From positions 61,575,779 to 61,639,778 of the forward strand of contig CM055092.1 of the NCBI GenBank assembly GCA_029204225.1: a stretch of 64,000 bases of DNA. The letters run 5' to 3'. Of the stretch, positions 44,935 through 57,179 are shown in pieces. Below the pieces are notes generated by a model that was not told the DNA's origin, did not search any database, and saw only the letters and a program-made list of their open reading frames with translations. Within the stretch, counting starts at the first letter, position 1, and each line of letters starts with the position of its first letter. The translations under genes were made by a program, and so were the position numbers. This stretch comes from Diphasiastrum complanatum. Lineage: Eukaryota > Streptophyta > Lycopodiopsida > Lycopodiales > Lycopodiaceae.

Positions 44935-45060
44935 TATCATCACCAAATGGAGGCAACGAGATGGCGTGGATTTTGCCTTAATCACTTTGAATATCAGAGA
45001 CTTCCAAATCAGTCATATATGATCTGTACAGTTAGCCAAGGATGTTATTGCAAGGGTCCA
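44935..45060 (+). pseudogene. Copia gag scrap
   Basis: One frame reads ITKWRQRDGVDFALITLNI, then QISHI and QLAKDV, matching the gag of the copia at 48976-53325 (ITKWRLRDGKAFAMITLNI) but on the opposite strand. About 40 codons, one stop. Confidence 0.75.
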
Positions 45061-47560
45061 AGGCTGCAACCGTAGAACTATCAGTTCCTTCACCCTACCA
45101 CCAAGCCTTTATCGTTACCAAACCGTCCATCCAAAACTGTTCCTCCCACCAATTGTTGATGAGTCCATCCCCTTGAAACTGATAATCAAAGTTTGTGCAA
45201 CCTGTAGATCAAAGGTTTTCCTTGAGACTGGAACTTCAACTAAGAGAAGAACCACGGAAACACCCAGAGGCAAATGGAGGATACAAACCTCCCAGAAGAT
45301 AGAATCTTCCAAGAAACCAAAGATGAAACCGTCAATGGTAGATACAAGTGACTAAATAAAGAGACACATGGCACTCATGCATGCAGAGTTGTGAAGCTGT
45401 TGAGAGCTCTCCAAATTTTGAGAATGTCAACCCATTACAGCAATAAGACATTCTAATCCAATTGCGGCAATTTGTGAAAAATAGTTTTTGTGATAAAGAC
45501 TGGCGACAATAAGCACTTGGTTTTATGTAAGCGAATGAGGATCTACGCTTTTCCAAGTGATGATCGAAGATGCCAATAAAACACGGAGCGACATCGTCCA
45601 ATATGAGTTGCAGTGGAAGATTCAAGTAGAAAAAACAAATTTAGAAAACGGTTTCATTAACCATTTTTGTGACATCGTCCATGGTCAACAGGTAATCAAA
45701 ATTACCTTCCAAGGAATCACAAAATTGCGGGCTAATTCATGTATAAAGAAATTCACCAATATATCTTTTATAAAGAATTAGCTTGGCGGGTTTCCGGTTT
45801 TGTAAATTTGAGTTTTTTTATTTACGGGTCAATTCTCAAGCTTGGTAATAATGAAAATCTTTTGTTAAAGTCATTGTGTTGGGACATCATTGGTATAAAA
45901 AACGATAGGATATTTAGATATTACAAAAAACCTCTATGGATTATAGTAGATATGTGGTTTGAAGATTTAAAGGGGGGAAATTTAGAAAGTACTCTTGCAG
46001 TAGAAAAGTGGCTGATAACAAGTCCGATTGATTTGCATCAGAACTTGGAATTCTATTGCAAGATGGGAGTCTATTGAACCATGTTCCTTGCTAGTAGTAG
46101 TCAACTTGATCTTAGTGTGGACTGAGATCCGTGGGTTGATGCAAGGAAGGAAATTCATGCTAGCAATATATTCTTTTGAGTGGTCTCCGATTGAGATTTT
46201 AGATGTGAAATAGCACTTTTTGAGAAATATTCTCTCTTAGAGGATAACCAAGTTACAGGATTCTCGGTTATGAAAGTGTTGTGTACAGATCAAAAGTCAT
46301 CTGTAGAGATATCCTATGTAGTGAATCTTTGTGGGATCATTAAAACCTTTTGTACAAACTTTTAATCATGTGGATCTACAGAGTATTCCTTGAACTAAGT
46401 TTATTTGCATGCATAAACTAGTTGTTGGTACATAGGCATATTGATGAGAGTTGTGTTTGAAACAATTTCTTGCTGGGTTATAGTAATTTCTCATTGAGAA
46501 TTATTTATTAACCTAGGATTGATTTAGAATTAGATTAAATGTGGTGTTTTGGTACCAAAACTAGACATTTAAATATTTTCTAAATCTAATATTGCTAACC
46601 GAGTCAAAAGCGTTACTTCTGAGTTAGTTATGGTAAATCAACAATAGAAATCATACTTATGGATATTATTGTTGAAATGTATTGCTTATAAGTCACAACA
46701 TTTATGAGTCGTTTTGGATTCATTTACAGATGGGTGTGCATAGAATACACGAAAACTTTTGGACTTATCTTTTCCCATTCGAAAAAGACGAAATGCTATC
46801 CCGGAAGACTCAGGAGAGTTGGATAGTTGTTTGCCAAAAGTTAGAACTTCTCATAATGAGGTTCCGGTAAATCTCAAGTTATTCTAGATTCGAACTTAAG
46901 AGGAAAATCTAGACGTATTCTAGATTGGGACCCTAACTTTGGAATGACACTTTGTGCCATGTCTAAAATAAGGGCGTTTTTTAGATTACAATCCTTATAT
47001 TGGCACCATGTGTGAGGTGCAAAAGTCTGGAACTTTCCAGATGGAAAGGACTTTGTGAACAGCTCATGTGTCTTTTAAGAATTGTAATGCATTCTCATGA
47101 TGTACTCTTATGATATGGTATGGTTTTGGGAATCTGGAGAGTTGGGATTGTTGAATCTTAACTCAGATTCTAGGATATACCTAATCCATAAGAAAGGATT
47201 GTGATTGGTAGATTACCCCGGATGAATAAACAAGATAGTAGTTTTGGTAATGATTGGCCATCTTACCAAATCAACTATGTTTATTTGGGTAAAGACCAAG
47301 TAATTATTTGAGTATCTATTTTGGCTTTACGGATTACCAAAGTGACATTATGAACATTCGAGATTTGAAGTTCATTGTTTGCTTTTGGTGGTCGTATTTG
47401 CTAAACTTGAGATGACTCTGAACTTAAAGTTCTTCTAATCATTGGTAGCCGCCTTCTTTTATTGAGTATAGGACAAGAATCCAATGAATTATGATTGACG
47501 AATCATTGTGTTCTTACACAGGTCATGGTGACAAGCGAAAAGGGGACACTACCTCACAGA
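45061..47560. other. AT-rich interval, nothing recognised
   Basis: Several short plus-strand frames (45557-45781, 45739-46077, 46028-46213) show no recognisable domain. This may be decayed retrotransposon sequence. Confidence 0.35.
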
Positions 47561-48970
47561 ATGGTAAAGTGCCCTAAAAGCTAAGGCACCCTGTAGATCT
47601 TATCCTAAGGCCATTCATAAGAGTGACGCACTCTTGCATCATCACGAACATTCACCTGACGTCACACCCTTGGACCTTGATTGAACATAAATCCAGAAGT
47701 CAATATTCTGGTGTCAATACTTTCTGTCCAATCTGCATCTATATAGCCTTTGAAAATCTTGGCTGATGGGTCAGATTTTTGTTGATTGATGGAAATCAGT
47801 CTGTTGGATTGGATTCAAAAAATCTACTCCAGTGCTAACATGCATTTCAGATCCTTCATTGACTTCATATTATTACTGAGTAATAAAACATCATGTACAC
47901 AATGAGTAGTGATATGAAGTGAATATTCAAGTCTGTCGAGTTTGAATAGAAACCATTCTCATTTAGAAGTGCAAGTTTGGTGTCATCTTCTGTCTTGCAC
48001 TGGTCAGTATCAATGGATGACTCTGCCTCTGGAATAGTGTTGAGTTCCTACACAAAGTAGCAGGCCAGATCATCCATGAATAGGAATGGAGGCTGTCTTG
48101 ATCGATTCGATTTTCTGTATTGAAATTTGATCCTTTGATGTTGTTCAATCCGTTGAGTTTCTGGCTTATTTTTTGAGTCAATATTGAATTTTGAAATTTC
48201 GACCCTTGGGTCAGATTTTGGTTGTTCGACCTTTGGGTCGGATTTTGTAGTAGCTTTTTTCTTAAGATCAAAAAATTGATCTTCCAAGAAAGTGACATCT
48301 CTGCTCGTGAAGGTCTTTTGAGAGTCCAGATTGAAGAGCTTATATGTCAGATGGTATGAAGAATAGCCAATAAAAATTGATTTTCTGTTGTCAGACCCTT
48401 GGTCAAATTTTGGATTTTTCGACCCTGGATCGGATTTTGATTGTTCGATCATTAGGTCAGATTTGTCTGGAGATTACCTAACTGAAATCAATATATCCAA
48501 ACACTCTACTATGGTTGAGTGATGGCTTTGATCATGTCCAGACCTCATAAGGTGTCTTGCCATTTAAAGCCTCTGAAATGGATTAATTTTAAAGATACAT
48601 TATTGTAGTAACAACTTTTGCCCAAAACTTCTTTGGAAGAGGTGCATGGGCCAGCATGCTCTTGGCACTCTCAATGAGTGACTGAGTTTTCCATATAGCT
48701 ACACCATTGGACTAAGGTGAGCTTGTTGTAAAATGTTGTTGTATTGCGGTTGCCTTACAGAAGTCTTTGAATTTGTTGGAGATAAATACTCCCCCTGCAT
48801 CAGAGCATAGAACTTTGATTCTTCTTTGGGTCAATTTTTTTAATGATGCCTTGAACTGCATGAAGAACTTCAGAGTATCATATTTGTTCTTCAAAAAATA
48901 TGTTGCAGTCATCCAAGAGAAGTCATCAATAATAGTCAGCAAATAGATAGCTCCCCTTGTAGAAATATAT
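47561..48970 (-). pseudogene. Copia E, 3' part (integrase end, linker, RNase H scraps)
   Basis: Minus strand: IYLLTIIDDFSWMTATYFLKNKY and IKVLCSDAGG (integrase core, GG for the usual GGE) at 48950-48790. The integrase C-terminal part SIFIGYSSYHLTYKLFNLDSQKTFTSRDVTFLEDQ follows at 48390-48280, then a linker with SRQPPFLFMDDLACYFV. Below 47900 only scraps remain, including RNase H-like GYIDADWT and TSGF near 47750-47700. It continues the frame broken at 53331 by insertion of copia F. Confidence 0.85.
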
Positions 48971-48975
48971 CATAG

Positions 48976-49592
48976 TGTCGTAAAACGTGGGGATGACCGG
49001 CAGCGGAAGCTCGAAGCTTTGAGCATAGGCGTGTAGGAACGGAAATGCAACAGTTAGCAGCAAAAATATTCAAGAAGAATGATTCATACAAATTGCGCAA
49101 ATGAACAATATAGTAGTGAGACCAAAAAACACTCTGATTAATATCAATTGTGAGTACAATGGCTTGAAGTAATAACTTCAGCTTGCTGAGCATGATAACA
49201 CTGGCTACAGATAACTCTGATTGAAAAAGAACTCTTACATAACTTGATTCAACTAGTATATATATTTACAAGTGTCGAGAGACAAAAATTTTATAAGCCT
49301 TAACTGCCATTTACTCCAGTTTTGTATATGTACAAAGGTTGATAACTGCCCTTAGGATATTTGTTTGTCCATCTGTTTTAGAGTTTATGAGAAGTTGGCG
49401 ACATCGGTCTGCCAATGTAGCAAAAAGCCGAAAAACCCGAAGGTGCCCTTAGATTGAAGGCATGTAAATTCTGAAGGTGCTTCTAGAGCGAAGGCAGACT
49501 AAAAAACGTTTAAGGCACAAAAAATCTCAAAGGAAAAATGTGAAGGTCCGAAAATATGTAGTCGACCTTTGGCTTTCAGGATGCTCATTATT
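48976..49592 (-). repeat. 3' LTR of copia F, shortened
   Basis: It matches the other LTR from TGTCGTAAAACG through GGATGCTCA but lacks its outermost start (about 45 bp, TGTTAGATTTC in element orientation) and the internal repeat pair found in the other LTR. Coding sequence joins it directly. Confidence 0.88.
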
Positions 49593-49599
49593 TATCTGC

Positions 49600-52360
49600 T
49601 GCCATGTAGTTTGTTCTGCAGAAAACCAATGCTACTTCCTTGCTATGCACTTTCTCTCTAAGGTAATGATACCTGATTTCGATATGTTGCTTCAAGAGTG
49701 AAATCTTGGATTGAGAGATAACGCTATTGTGCTTTGATTGTCACAATAGATTGTTGTAGGAAGTGGTTGTGCAAGGTTGATGTCTGCAAGTAGTTGTCTT
49801 AGCTAGATCGCCTCGTTGGTTGCATGTTCCATGATTGATTCTCCATTAGAGAATCGAATTCAGTGTCCATCATTGCTTCCCACTGGTCAGCATCAGGAGT
49901 AAACATTGCCTCAGAAACGGTGGTTGGTTCCTGCACAAAGTAGCAGGCCGGATCAGCCATAAATCTAGATGGAGGCTGTCTGGACCTCGGTCCTCTTATG
50001 TGGGTTGACTCGTTGAGGTTCTGACTCATTGTTTGAGTTAGTGTTGATATTCTGTAGTTGAATCTCTGGATCAGAATTGTCTGGTTGCTCGATCCTTGGG
50101 TCGGTTTATCAGCAGCTTTTCCTTTATGGTCGATGAACTGGTCTTCCACAAAAATGACATCTCTACTCGTGAATGCCTTCTTGGTATCCAAATTATAGAG
50201 CTTGTATGCATTGTGGTTTGGGGAATAGCCGATGAAAATCGTTTTCCTACTCTTATCATCTAGTTTTCTTCTTAGATCTTTAGGGATATGAGCGAAAGCG
50301 ATGCATCCAAACACTCGAATATTTTTGAGTGATGGTTTTGATCCTGTCCAAACCTCATAAAGTGTCTTGCCATTCAGGGATTTGGTAAAGGATCAATTTT
50401 GCAAATAGGTAGCTGTAGTAATAGCTTATGCCCAGAATTTTTTTGGAAGAGAGGCATGGGTCAGCATGCTCTTGGCACTTTTGATGAGTGTCCGATTCTT
50501 CCATTCAGCCATTGGACTGAGGTGAGGAGCTAATTGTATATTGTTGATGTATCTCATTGGCCTTGCAGAACTCCTTGAATTCTGTGGAGATCTGCACCTC
50601 CATCTGTGCGTAGAGCCTTGATCTTCCTCTGGGTCTGATTTTTTGCATATGCCTTGAATTGCTTGAAGAACTTGAATGCTTCAAATTTGTTCTTCATAAA
50701 GTAGGTAGTAGTCCTTCGAGAGAAGTCGTCGATGAAGGTTAGGAAATAGAGAGCTCCCCCTGCGGAAGCAATCTGCATCGGGCCACAAATGTCGCTATGT
50801 ACAAGGTCAAGCAAGCCTTTGGATGTATGAGCTGAGTCTGAAATAAAGGGACTTCTAGCATGATTGCTGATAATACAGCTTTTGTATGGAGAAGTTGGCT
50901 TGCTGATAGAAGGCAGATCTTGTACTAGACTATGAGTTGACATTTGTTGAATACTGTTGAAGTTAAGATGGCCAAGTCTGAAATGCTACATCATATTAGT
51001 TGATTCAGAAGTGGCAGTGTGAAGAGCTTGACTGTTAGAAGAGTATCAATGGCTAAGTTTGTAAAGATAGCCGCTTCTTCTTCCGTAGGCTAGAACCTTC
51101 AGGGATTTGTCAATAATTGTGCAGCCTTCTGTATCAAATTTGACCCTTGACCTAAATCGGTGATTCTGCTAACTGAGAGCAGATTCTTGGTTAGATTTGG
51201 AATGTGGAGAACGTTGGACAACAACTTGATCTCACCTCTTTTAAATTCAACTCTGACTGGTCCTTCACCTTCGATTGAATGTGATGAGTTGTCTCCAAGT
51301 TGCACAACTCGAGAGTGGGTGAATGACTTATAGTCTTTGAAGCAGTCATGATGGTGAGTCATGTGTTGAGTTGTTTTAGAATCATGGTGAGCCATGTGTT
51401 GAGTTGCTTCAGAATCTAAATACCAAGAATCGATATCCTGTTGTTCTCCGACTTTGGTCATGAACGTTGCTTCATCTTTTTCTTGTTGTTGATTTGAGTG
51501 ACTGGTTGTAGTACTATGTGCTTGTTGTTAAAATTGCTTCTTCATTTCGTTGTTGTATTTCAAAGTTCGGCAGTCCTTGGTTTCGTGGCCAGTCCTCTTA
51601 CAGTATCTGCAGAGAAGCTTTTGCACTGGTTGGAATGATGAAGAGCTTGAATTCGATCTTGAACCGAAATTTGGTCCAGACTGCATGTTGTTCTTCTTGT
51701 TAGTATAGCCTGACTTTGTAGATCTCTTGGATCTAAACTTTTAATATTTCGAATATAGACCTTGAGGATCCGATTCTGAGCTTGAGGAGGATTCTGATCT
51801 TCTTATCTCCTCTTGTAGGAGTAGCAAAATTACTCTTGATAGAGTGATGTGCTCCCGGGTAGAAATTGCCATTACCCTTGTAGGCTTCAAGTAGACTCGA
51901 GAATAGAGTCATGAGTGCATCGAAATCTTCTATGACTGAGCCAGTCGTAGTCATCTGTTCCATAAGATTTTTGAAGGTGTTGAGATGACTCGAAACACTA
52001 TCTACATCAGACATTTTGAGAGTGAATAATTTCTTCCTCGGATGAATCTTGGAAGTAATATCTCTGATGTCGTAGAGAGTTGCTAGGATGTCTCATGCAT
52101 CTTTAGCAGTATGAGCAACATGTATGTGGGTGATCTGAGTATCCTTGATGTTGAGGGTGATCATGGCAAATGCTTTGCCATCTCTAAGTCTCCACTTGGT
52201 GATGTTGGCTGCATCTCCTTCTGGTTTGAGCTCTGTGCCATCAACGATGTCCCACTGTTCTTTGGCTAGAAGTATAACCTTCATCTTGAATTTTCAGAGA
52301 TGGTAGTTATCTCCATCGAGTTTGTCAATGAGAGATGAACTAGATGATGGATTCATTCTG
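49600..52360 (-). pseudogene. Copia F gag-pol pseudogene lacking reverse transcriptase
   Basis: gag begins MNPSSSSSLIDKLDGDNYH near 52356 and runs with stops through KVILLAKEQWDIVDG and SSHLNTFKNLMEQMTTTG to about 51733. A CCHC knuckle, CRYCKRTGHETKDC, is at about 51570-51620. The protease motif reads WYLDSEATQHM, with the catalytic DSG changed to DSE. GAG-pre-integrase is followed by integrase (HSDICGPMQ, RTDGGAD) to 50554 and its C-terminal part (IFIGYSPNHNAYKLYNLDTKK) to about 49880. Then a Glu-Asn-Gln-Ser-Trp RT start jumps to RNase H (LRQLLADIN, CDNQSTIAL, HSR-like, YHYLREKVH) at about 49800-49620. No YVDD is present. Confidence 0.88.
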
Positions 52361-52497
52361 GTTGAACAAGATCGTTGGTAGAAACAACGATTGTCCATAC
52401 TGTTGGTTGCGCATTTGCTAGAAAGACGTCTTGATAGAAACAAGACTGATAATCTGCAGTAGAAATGCAGGTTACTAAAATGCCTGCTCTGATACCA

Positions 52498-53325
52498 TGT
52501 CGTAAAACGTGGGGATGACTGGTAGTGGAAGCTCGAAGCTTTGAGCGTAGGCGTGTAGGAACATAAACACAACAATTAGCAGCAGAAATATTCAAGAAGA
52601 ATGATTCATACAAATTGCGCAAATGAACAATACAGTAGTGAGACAAAAATTGCACTCTGATTAATATCAACAGTGAGTACAATGGCTTGAAGTGATAACT
52701 TCAGCTTGTTGAGCGTGATAACGCTGGCTACAGATAACTCTGATTGAAAAAGAACTCTTTCATAGCTTGATTCAGCTAGTATATATATTTACAAGTGTCG
52801 AGAGACAAATATTTTATAAGCCTTAACTGCCATTTACTCCAGTTTTGTATATGTACAAAGGTTGATAACTGCCCTTAGGATATTTGTTTGTCCATCTGTT
52901 TTAGAGTTTATGAGAAGTTGGCGACATCGGTCTGCCAATGTAGCAAAAACCCGAAAAACCCGAAGGTGCCCTTAGACTGAAGGCATGCAAATCCTGAAAA
53001 TGCCTCTCGAACGAAGGTAGGGAAAATGCAAAAAAGATGAAGATGGGCTTGAAATAGATTCCAAGTCATTCTGGCCACTGTGTCGCATTTTTCGCGAAGG
53101 CAAAAAAGACGAAGGTGGGCCTGAAATGGATTCTAAGTCATTTTGGCCACTGTCTCGCATTTTTTGCGAGGGTGCGAAAAAGACGAAGGTGCCCTAAAAA
53201 CGTTTAAGGCACAAAAAATATCGAAGGAAAAATGTGAAGGTCCAAAAATATATAGTTGGCCTTCGGTTTTCAGGATGCTCAGTACTTAAACGATTCGTTT
53301 AAGACTGAGCATAAGAAATCTAACA
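52498..53325 (-). repeat. 5' LTR of copia F, 828 bp
   Basis: It runs TGTTAG to CGACA in element orientation. At about 53020-53190 it contains a unit of about 75 bp present twice in tandem (TCATTCTGGCCACTGT and TCATTTTGGCCACTGT) that the 3' LTR lacks. Confidence 0.92.
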
Positions 53326-53330
53326 CATAG

Positions 53331-54108
53331 GACCACAAATGTCTATGTGTACAAGATCTAGTAAATCTTTAGAAGAACATACTGAATCTGAAGTGATTGA
53401 ACTTCTAACATGCTTGCTGCTAATACAACTTGTACATGAAAAATCAGATTTGCTAATGGAAGAAAAATCTCGCACTAAATTTTGATTTGACATTTGCTGA
53501 ATACAATTGGAATTTAAATGGCCTAATCTAAAATGCCAAAGCATATCAGATGGTTCAGAGGTAGTTGTATATAGAGTTTGACAGCTAGAAGGATTGTACT
53601 GGCTGAGTTTGTAGAGGTTGCCACTTCTTCTCCCAAAATCTAAAACTTTCCGGGACTTGTCAAAAATGGTGCAGCCATTTGATTCAAATTCGACCTTCCG
53701 ACCCAAATCTGTGATTCTGCTCACTGAGATCAGATTTTTGGTCAGGTTTGAAATATGTAAGACATTGGATAACAACCTAACATCACCTTTCTGGAATTCA
53801 ACTCTTACTGTTTCTTCACCTTCAATGGAGAGGAATGAGTTGTCTCCAAGTTGTACAACTCTAGAATGAGTGAAGGGTTTGTAACTTTGGAACCAGTCAT
53901 GATGGTGAATCATGTGTTCTGTTGCTTCGAAGAACAAGTACCAAGAATCGATATCCGGTAGATTTTCGACCTTGGCCAAGAAGGCAACTTCATCTTTTTC
54001 TTCATGCTGAATCGAGTAACTACTTGAGGCAAGATGTGCTTGCAGCTTCGACCACCACTTGCTGGATGAGGAGCTCGTTTTATTTTGCAGGTTTACGGAT
54101 GTCTTCAT
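53331..54108 (-). pseudogene. Copia E, 5' part (protease, GAG-pre-integrase, integrase start)
   Basis: The frame is open for 262 codons: DIDSWYLFFEATEHM (protease motif destroyed, FFEA for DSGA), VVQLGDNSFLSIEGEETVRVEF, SNVLHISNLTKNLISVSRITDLG, WHFRLGHLNSNCIQQM (GAG-pre-integrase) and LVHIDICGP, where copia F interrupts. Similarity to copia F is high, so the two are one family or sister families. Confidence 0.88.
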
Positions 54109-55927
54109 CTTTCATTTTCTGTAGCTCTTTCTTTTGACCCATTACTTTTGGATCTCTTTGGGCTTCATATGAGGGGATTCAACTATCATTACTCCAGAGA
54201 GTTTCTTTTGATCAAGATCGATCTGACTCATCTGTTGCTTAAGTTTTGTCCTTTCCTCCTCAGCTTCTTGAATCTTTCTCTTTATTTGTTCTGGCTGCTT
54301 TGCTTGCTTTTGTAGGTCTTTTTTGGCTAAACAACCAATATAGGTGGTAGTTGGTCTCCGCAAGACACTTGCAATGATCTATCAGCTGCTTCGGTAAGAC
54401 TATCAAAAACGAAAAATTTCTCAGAAGAATAGTAAACTGATGATAAACAAATAGATGGAAGGAAGGGTGGTGGTGACAACGGTAGATGGTGTGGACGATA
54501 GACATGAGAATGGGCGCAAAAGTATGGCAAGAGGTCAGTTGAAGAAGGAGACTGATTTCGCAATGCTTGTGTTTTCTTTTTCTGAAGGATCTTCATCTTG
54601 ACTGGGATACTTCTTCCGATCGAGTCGCTTTGGATTGCCCATCTGTCTTCTTAGCCTTGTCGTTGTCGACTTTGGGTTTGTGACCTTGGCTGTCAATCTT
54701 GTTGGTGTTGTTGCTAGCAGCGCAACTGCTCTAGTGGATCCAAGCAAATCCACACTCTCCCCCCCAAAAAAAAATCTGTTGGTGGGGATGTTGTTGCTGG
54801 TGATTGTTCATACTTAGGATTGGATCGGCGTGTGGAACACGTAGTTGAAACTCGTTGAACACGACTGGACTAAAGATTGAACAAATTTTAAACAAATTTG
54901 TTTCAATCTTGTTGTAGTTGACTCAAAGAATAATATGGCAATGAGATGCAGGAATCAACTCTAAGTTGACATGGATTTTTCATATGTCTCAAAAATCCTA
55001 AACTGCTGTACAAGGAAATTTGAAGATGGATAGATGAATGAAAATGTGTTTTGGAGATGCTCTATAGAAGACTCTTGTGCAATAGCTATTTCTCATGCAA
55101 AAATCAAACGTGACAAAGAGTGAGAACTGTATAGCACTTGTCGAACAAAACTTGCATTCATCAACATTGATAATGCCGATGACCATGACTGAGGATGGGC
55201 AACCTCTAGAAAAAAGGGCCTAGGAATTGATGGACATTATGCAAAAACAAGATGGACATATACCCTGGCTCTTCCATAAGAAGATTGCACTTGGGTAAAT
55301 TCCCAAGTTGTAATCATGTAAAATTGTATGTAATTAAAAGTCAAGTTTGAACCTTGTACCACCTACCTCCCACCTACCTTCCTTCACTAGGCTAACACCT
55401 AGAATGGGACGCCCTACTACACTCTCACTTCATATGCCAACTCACCATAATAACTCTCTCAAGCTAGTACACATCACCCATTCACCCTCCCTAACTAAAA
55501 CACCTCATCCATGCACTCCACTTCTCCCTAGTCCAATTGGAGTCTCCCTCACACCTCATACACTTGAACTTGACACCTCACTCACTTTTGAAGGCCTCTC
55601 CACTCTCTATATAAGTGGAAATGCGCCCCTCTACTAGGAGGATGAAGGGATAATGCATCTAGACTTTGCCATTTTATTGTTTGTTGTGTACAGGTGCTCT
55701 AGAGAAGAGGATTGAGGCGTCACCTCAAGGAGACTATGTCATTTTTGTGATTGCAGGATTATTTGGAGCTTAAACCCTTGGATTTCTATCTCACTCACAG
55801 ATCACCATAAAAACACACACACTCTCTCTCTCTCTCTCTCTCTCCCTCTCTCACTTTCACCTTCTCTCAAAACTATGGTATGCCCTTGAAACTGTTACCC
55901 ATATGTCAGAATGGCTGATCAGTACTT
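54109..55927. other. Probable copia E upstream sequence and unassigned DNA
   Basis: Minus-strand charged frames (54142-54363, 54535-54753) may be decayed gag. A TATATAAG word at 55608-55615 with a C/T-rich leader resembles a promoter or LTR, with no gene identified. A short CT run lies at about 55820-55845. Confidence 0.35.
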
Positions 55928-56362
55928 TCGCATGTCATAGTATCTGTGGCCAATTGTCTATGCATGTCAGATGTAGAGCTTGCATGTCATAGCATCAGTG
56001 GCCTATTGTCTTTGCATGTCAGATCTAGAGCTTGCATGTTAGTTTGGAAGCTTGCATGTCAGTTTGGAAGCTTGCATGTCTTAGCACCAGTGGTCTATTG
56101 CCCATGCATGTCAGATCTAGAGTTTGCATGTCAGATCTAGAGCTCGCATGTCAGTTTTAAAAAGCTTGCATGTCAATTTTAAAGCTTGCATGTCAGTATT
56201 GAAGCTTGCATGTCACTTCATGCATTCTTGAAAGGCCATGCATGTCACTTCATGACAGTTGCATGTCAAGAATCTATGAACCCTTATGATTGCATGTAAA
56301 GAATCTAAGATCCCTTGGGATCACATGACAAGAATCTAAGATCCAACATGATTGCATGTCGG
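55928..56362. repeat. Array of GCATGTCA words
   Basis: Thirteen exact GCATGTCA and about five one-base variants occur in 435 bp, mostly 20-30 bp apart. Spacers come in a few types (GATCTAGAGCTT, GTTTGGAAGCTT, TTTTAAAGCTT) and a longer repeated phrase (CAGTGGCCTATTGTC). It is non-coding. Confidence 0.88.
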
Positions 56363-56749
56363 AAAGTGAGACTGATAAGGAGATGTCTATCCTTTTGTTA
56401 AGCTAGATATGGAATTAAGGTCTTTGAATATGAATTAAGACTATGTATTGATGTTCCTACATCCGAGACCCTATTGGAATCCATTGTATATGTAATTGGC
56501 ATTGGCCAATTGGATTCACATAATGATAAGAAAAGAATCCTTCGTGGGGGAAGGTCCCCATCTTGACCCCTCAGTGCTTCCGCTATTGTGTGAATAAATC
56601 TATGTGATGAAATTGTCTTTCAAGTTTTGATTTAAAATCTTAGTTGATTTTCATTAAGTTGATTCGAGACTAGCTTATGTGAATGAAAAGCCAATTAGTT
56701 CTTTTGGCCTTTAAGAACTTAGAACAGGCCTTCGCACCTCGAGTTCACA

Positions 56750-57104
56750 TAGTAGAACCCAAAGAGGACCATGTATAATGATAAAATGAGAGAGAGAAGA
56801 GAGAATATGTGTCTCTCCATGAGTTACATCCTTTTATAATAGGTCCAAACCCTATTTGGCCACTTGGCTTTCCCTCTAGAATCTAAACTCTACTATTTTT
56901 GGGACTAGATTCAATATATCCAAAGTTCAAATTTGAATCTCTCTCAAACTTGACTACCGACTTTCCCACACTTTCAAAAAGTGCTTATTGAATGTATTTT
57001 ATACTAATATAACTTCAAAAATTTTCTCTCTAAGTCTCAAATGAGTTTTGGCCTCATATTGGCAATTTACCAAAATATGATTAAACTTGTTGAAATCTCT
57101 CACA
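56750..57104 (-). repeat. Probable 3' LTR of copia-like element G
   Basis: On the minus strand a purine tract GAAGAGGGAG is followed at 57104 by TGTGAGAGATTTCAACAAG, a normal LTR start. The far edge is not fixed, and the matching 5' LTR was not found. Confidence 0.5.
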
Positions 57105-57179
57105 CTCCCTCTTCAGCTAGTTTTGGCATAGTTTTGACCATAGAACTTTGATCCAACTTTAGAATGATATCCATCCTAA

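Larger units (their letters stand above)
48976..53325 (-). mobile_element. Copia F, complete insertion with CATAG target duplication
   Basis: The 5-bp duplication CATAG lies at 48971-48975 and 53326-53330, and the surrounding copia E integrase frame (HIDICGP to IYLLTIIDDFSW) is interrupted exactly there. The primer-binding site TGGTATCAGAGC (minus) is at 52485-52497. The 5' LTR is 52498-53325. The 3' LTR (48976 to about 49590) lacks its first bases and the purine tract. The interior holds gag, zinc knuckle, protease remnant and integrase, then jumps to RNase H; reverse transcriptase is deleted. Confidence 0.93.
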
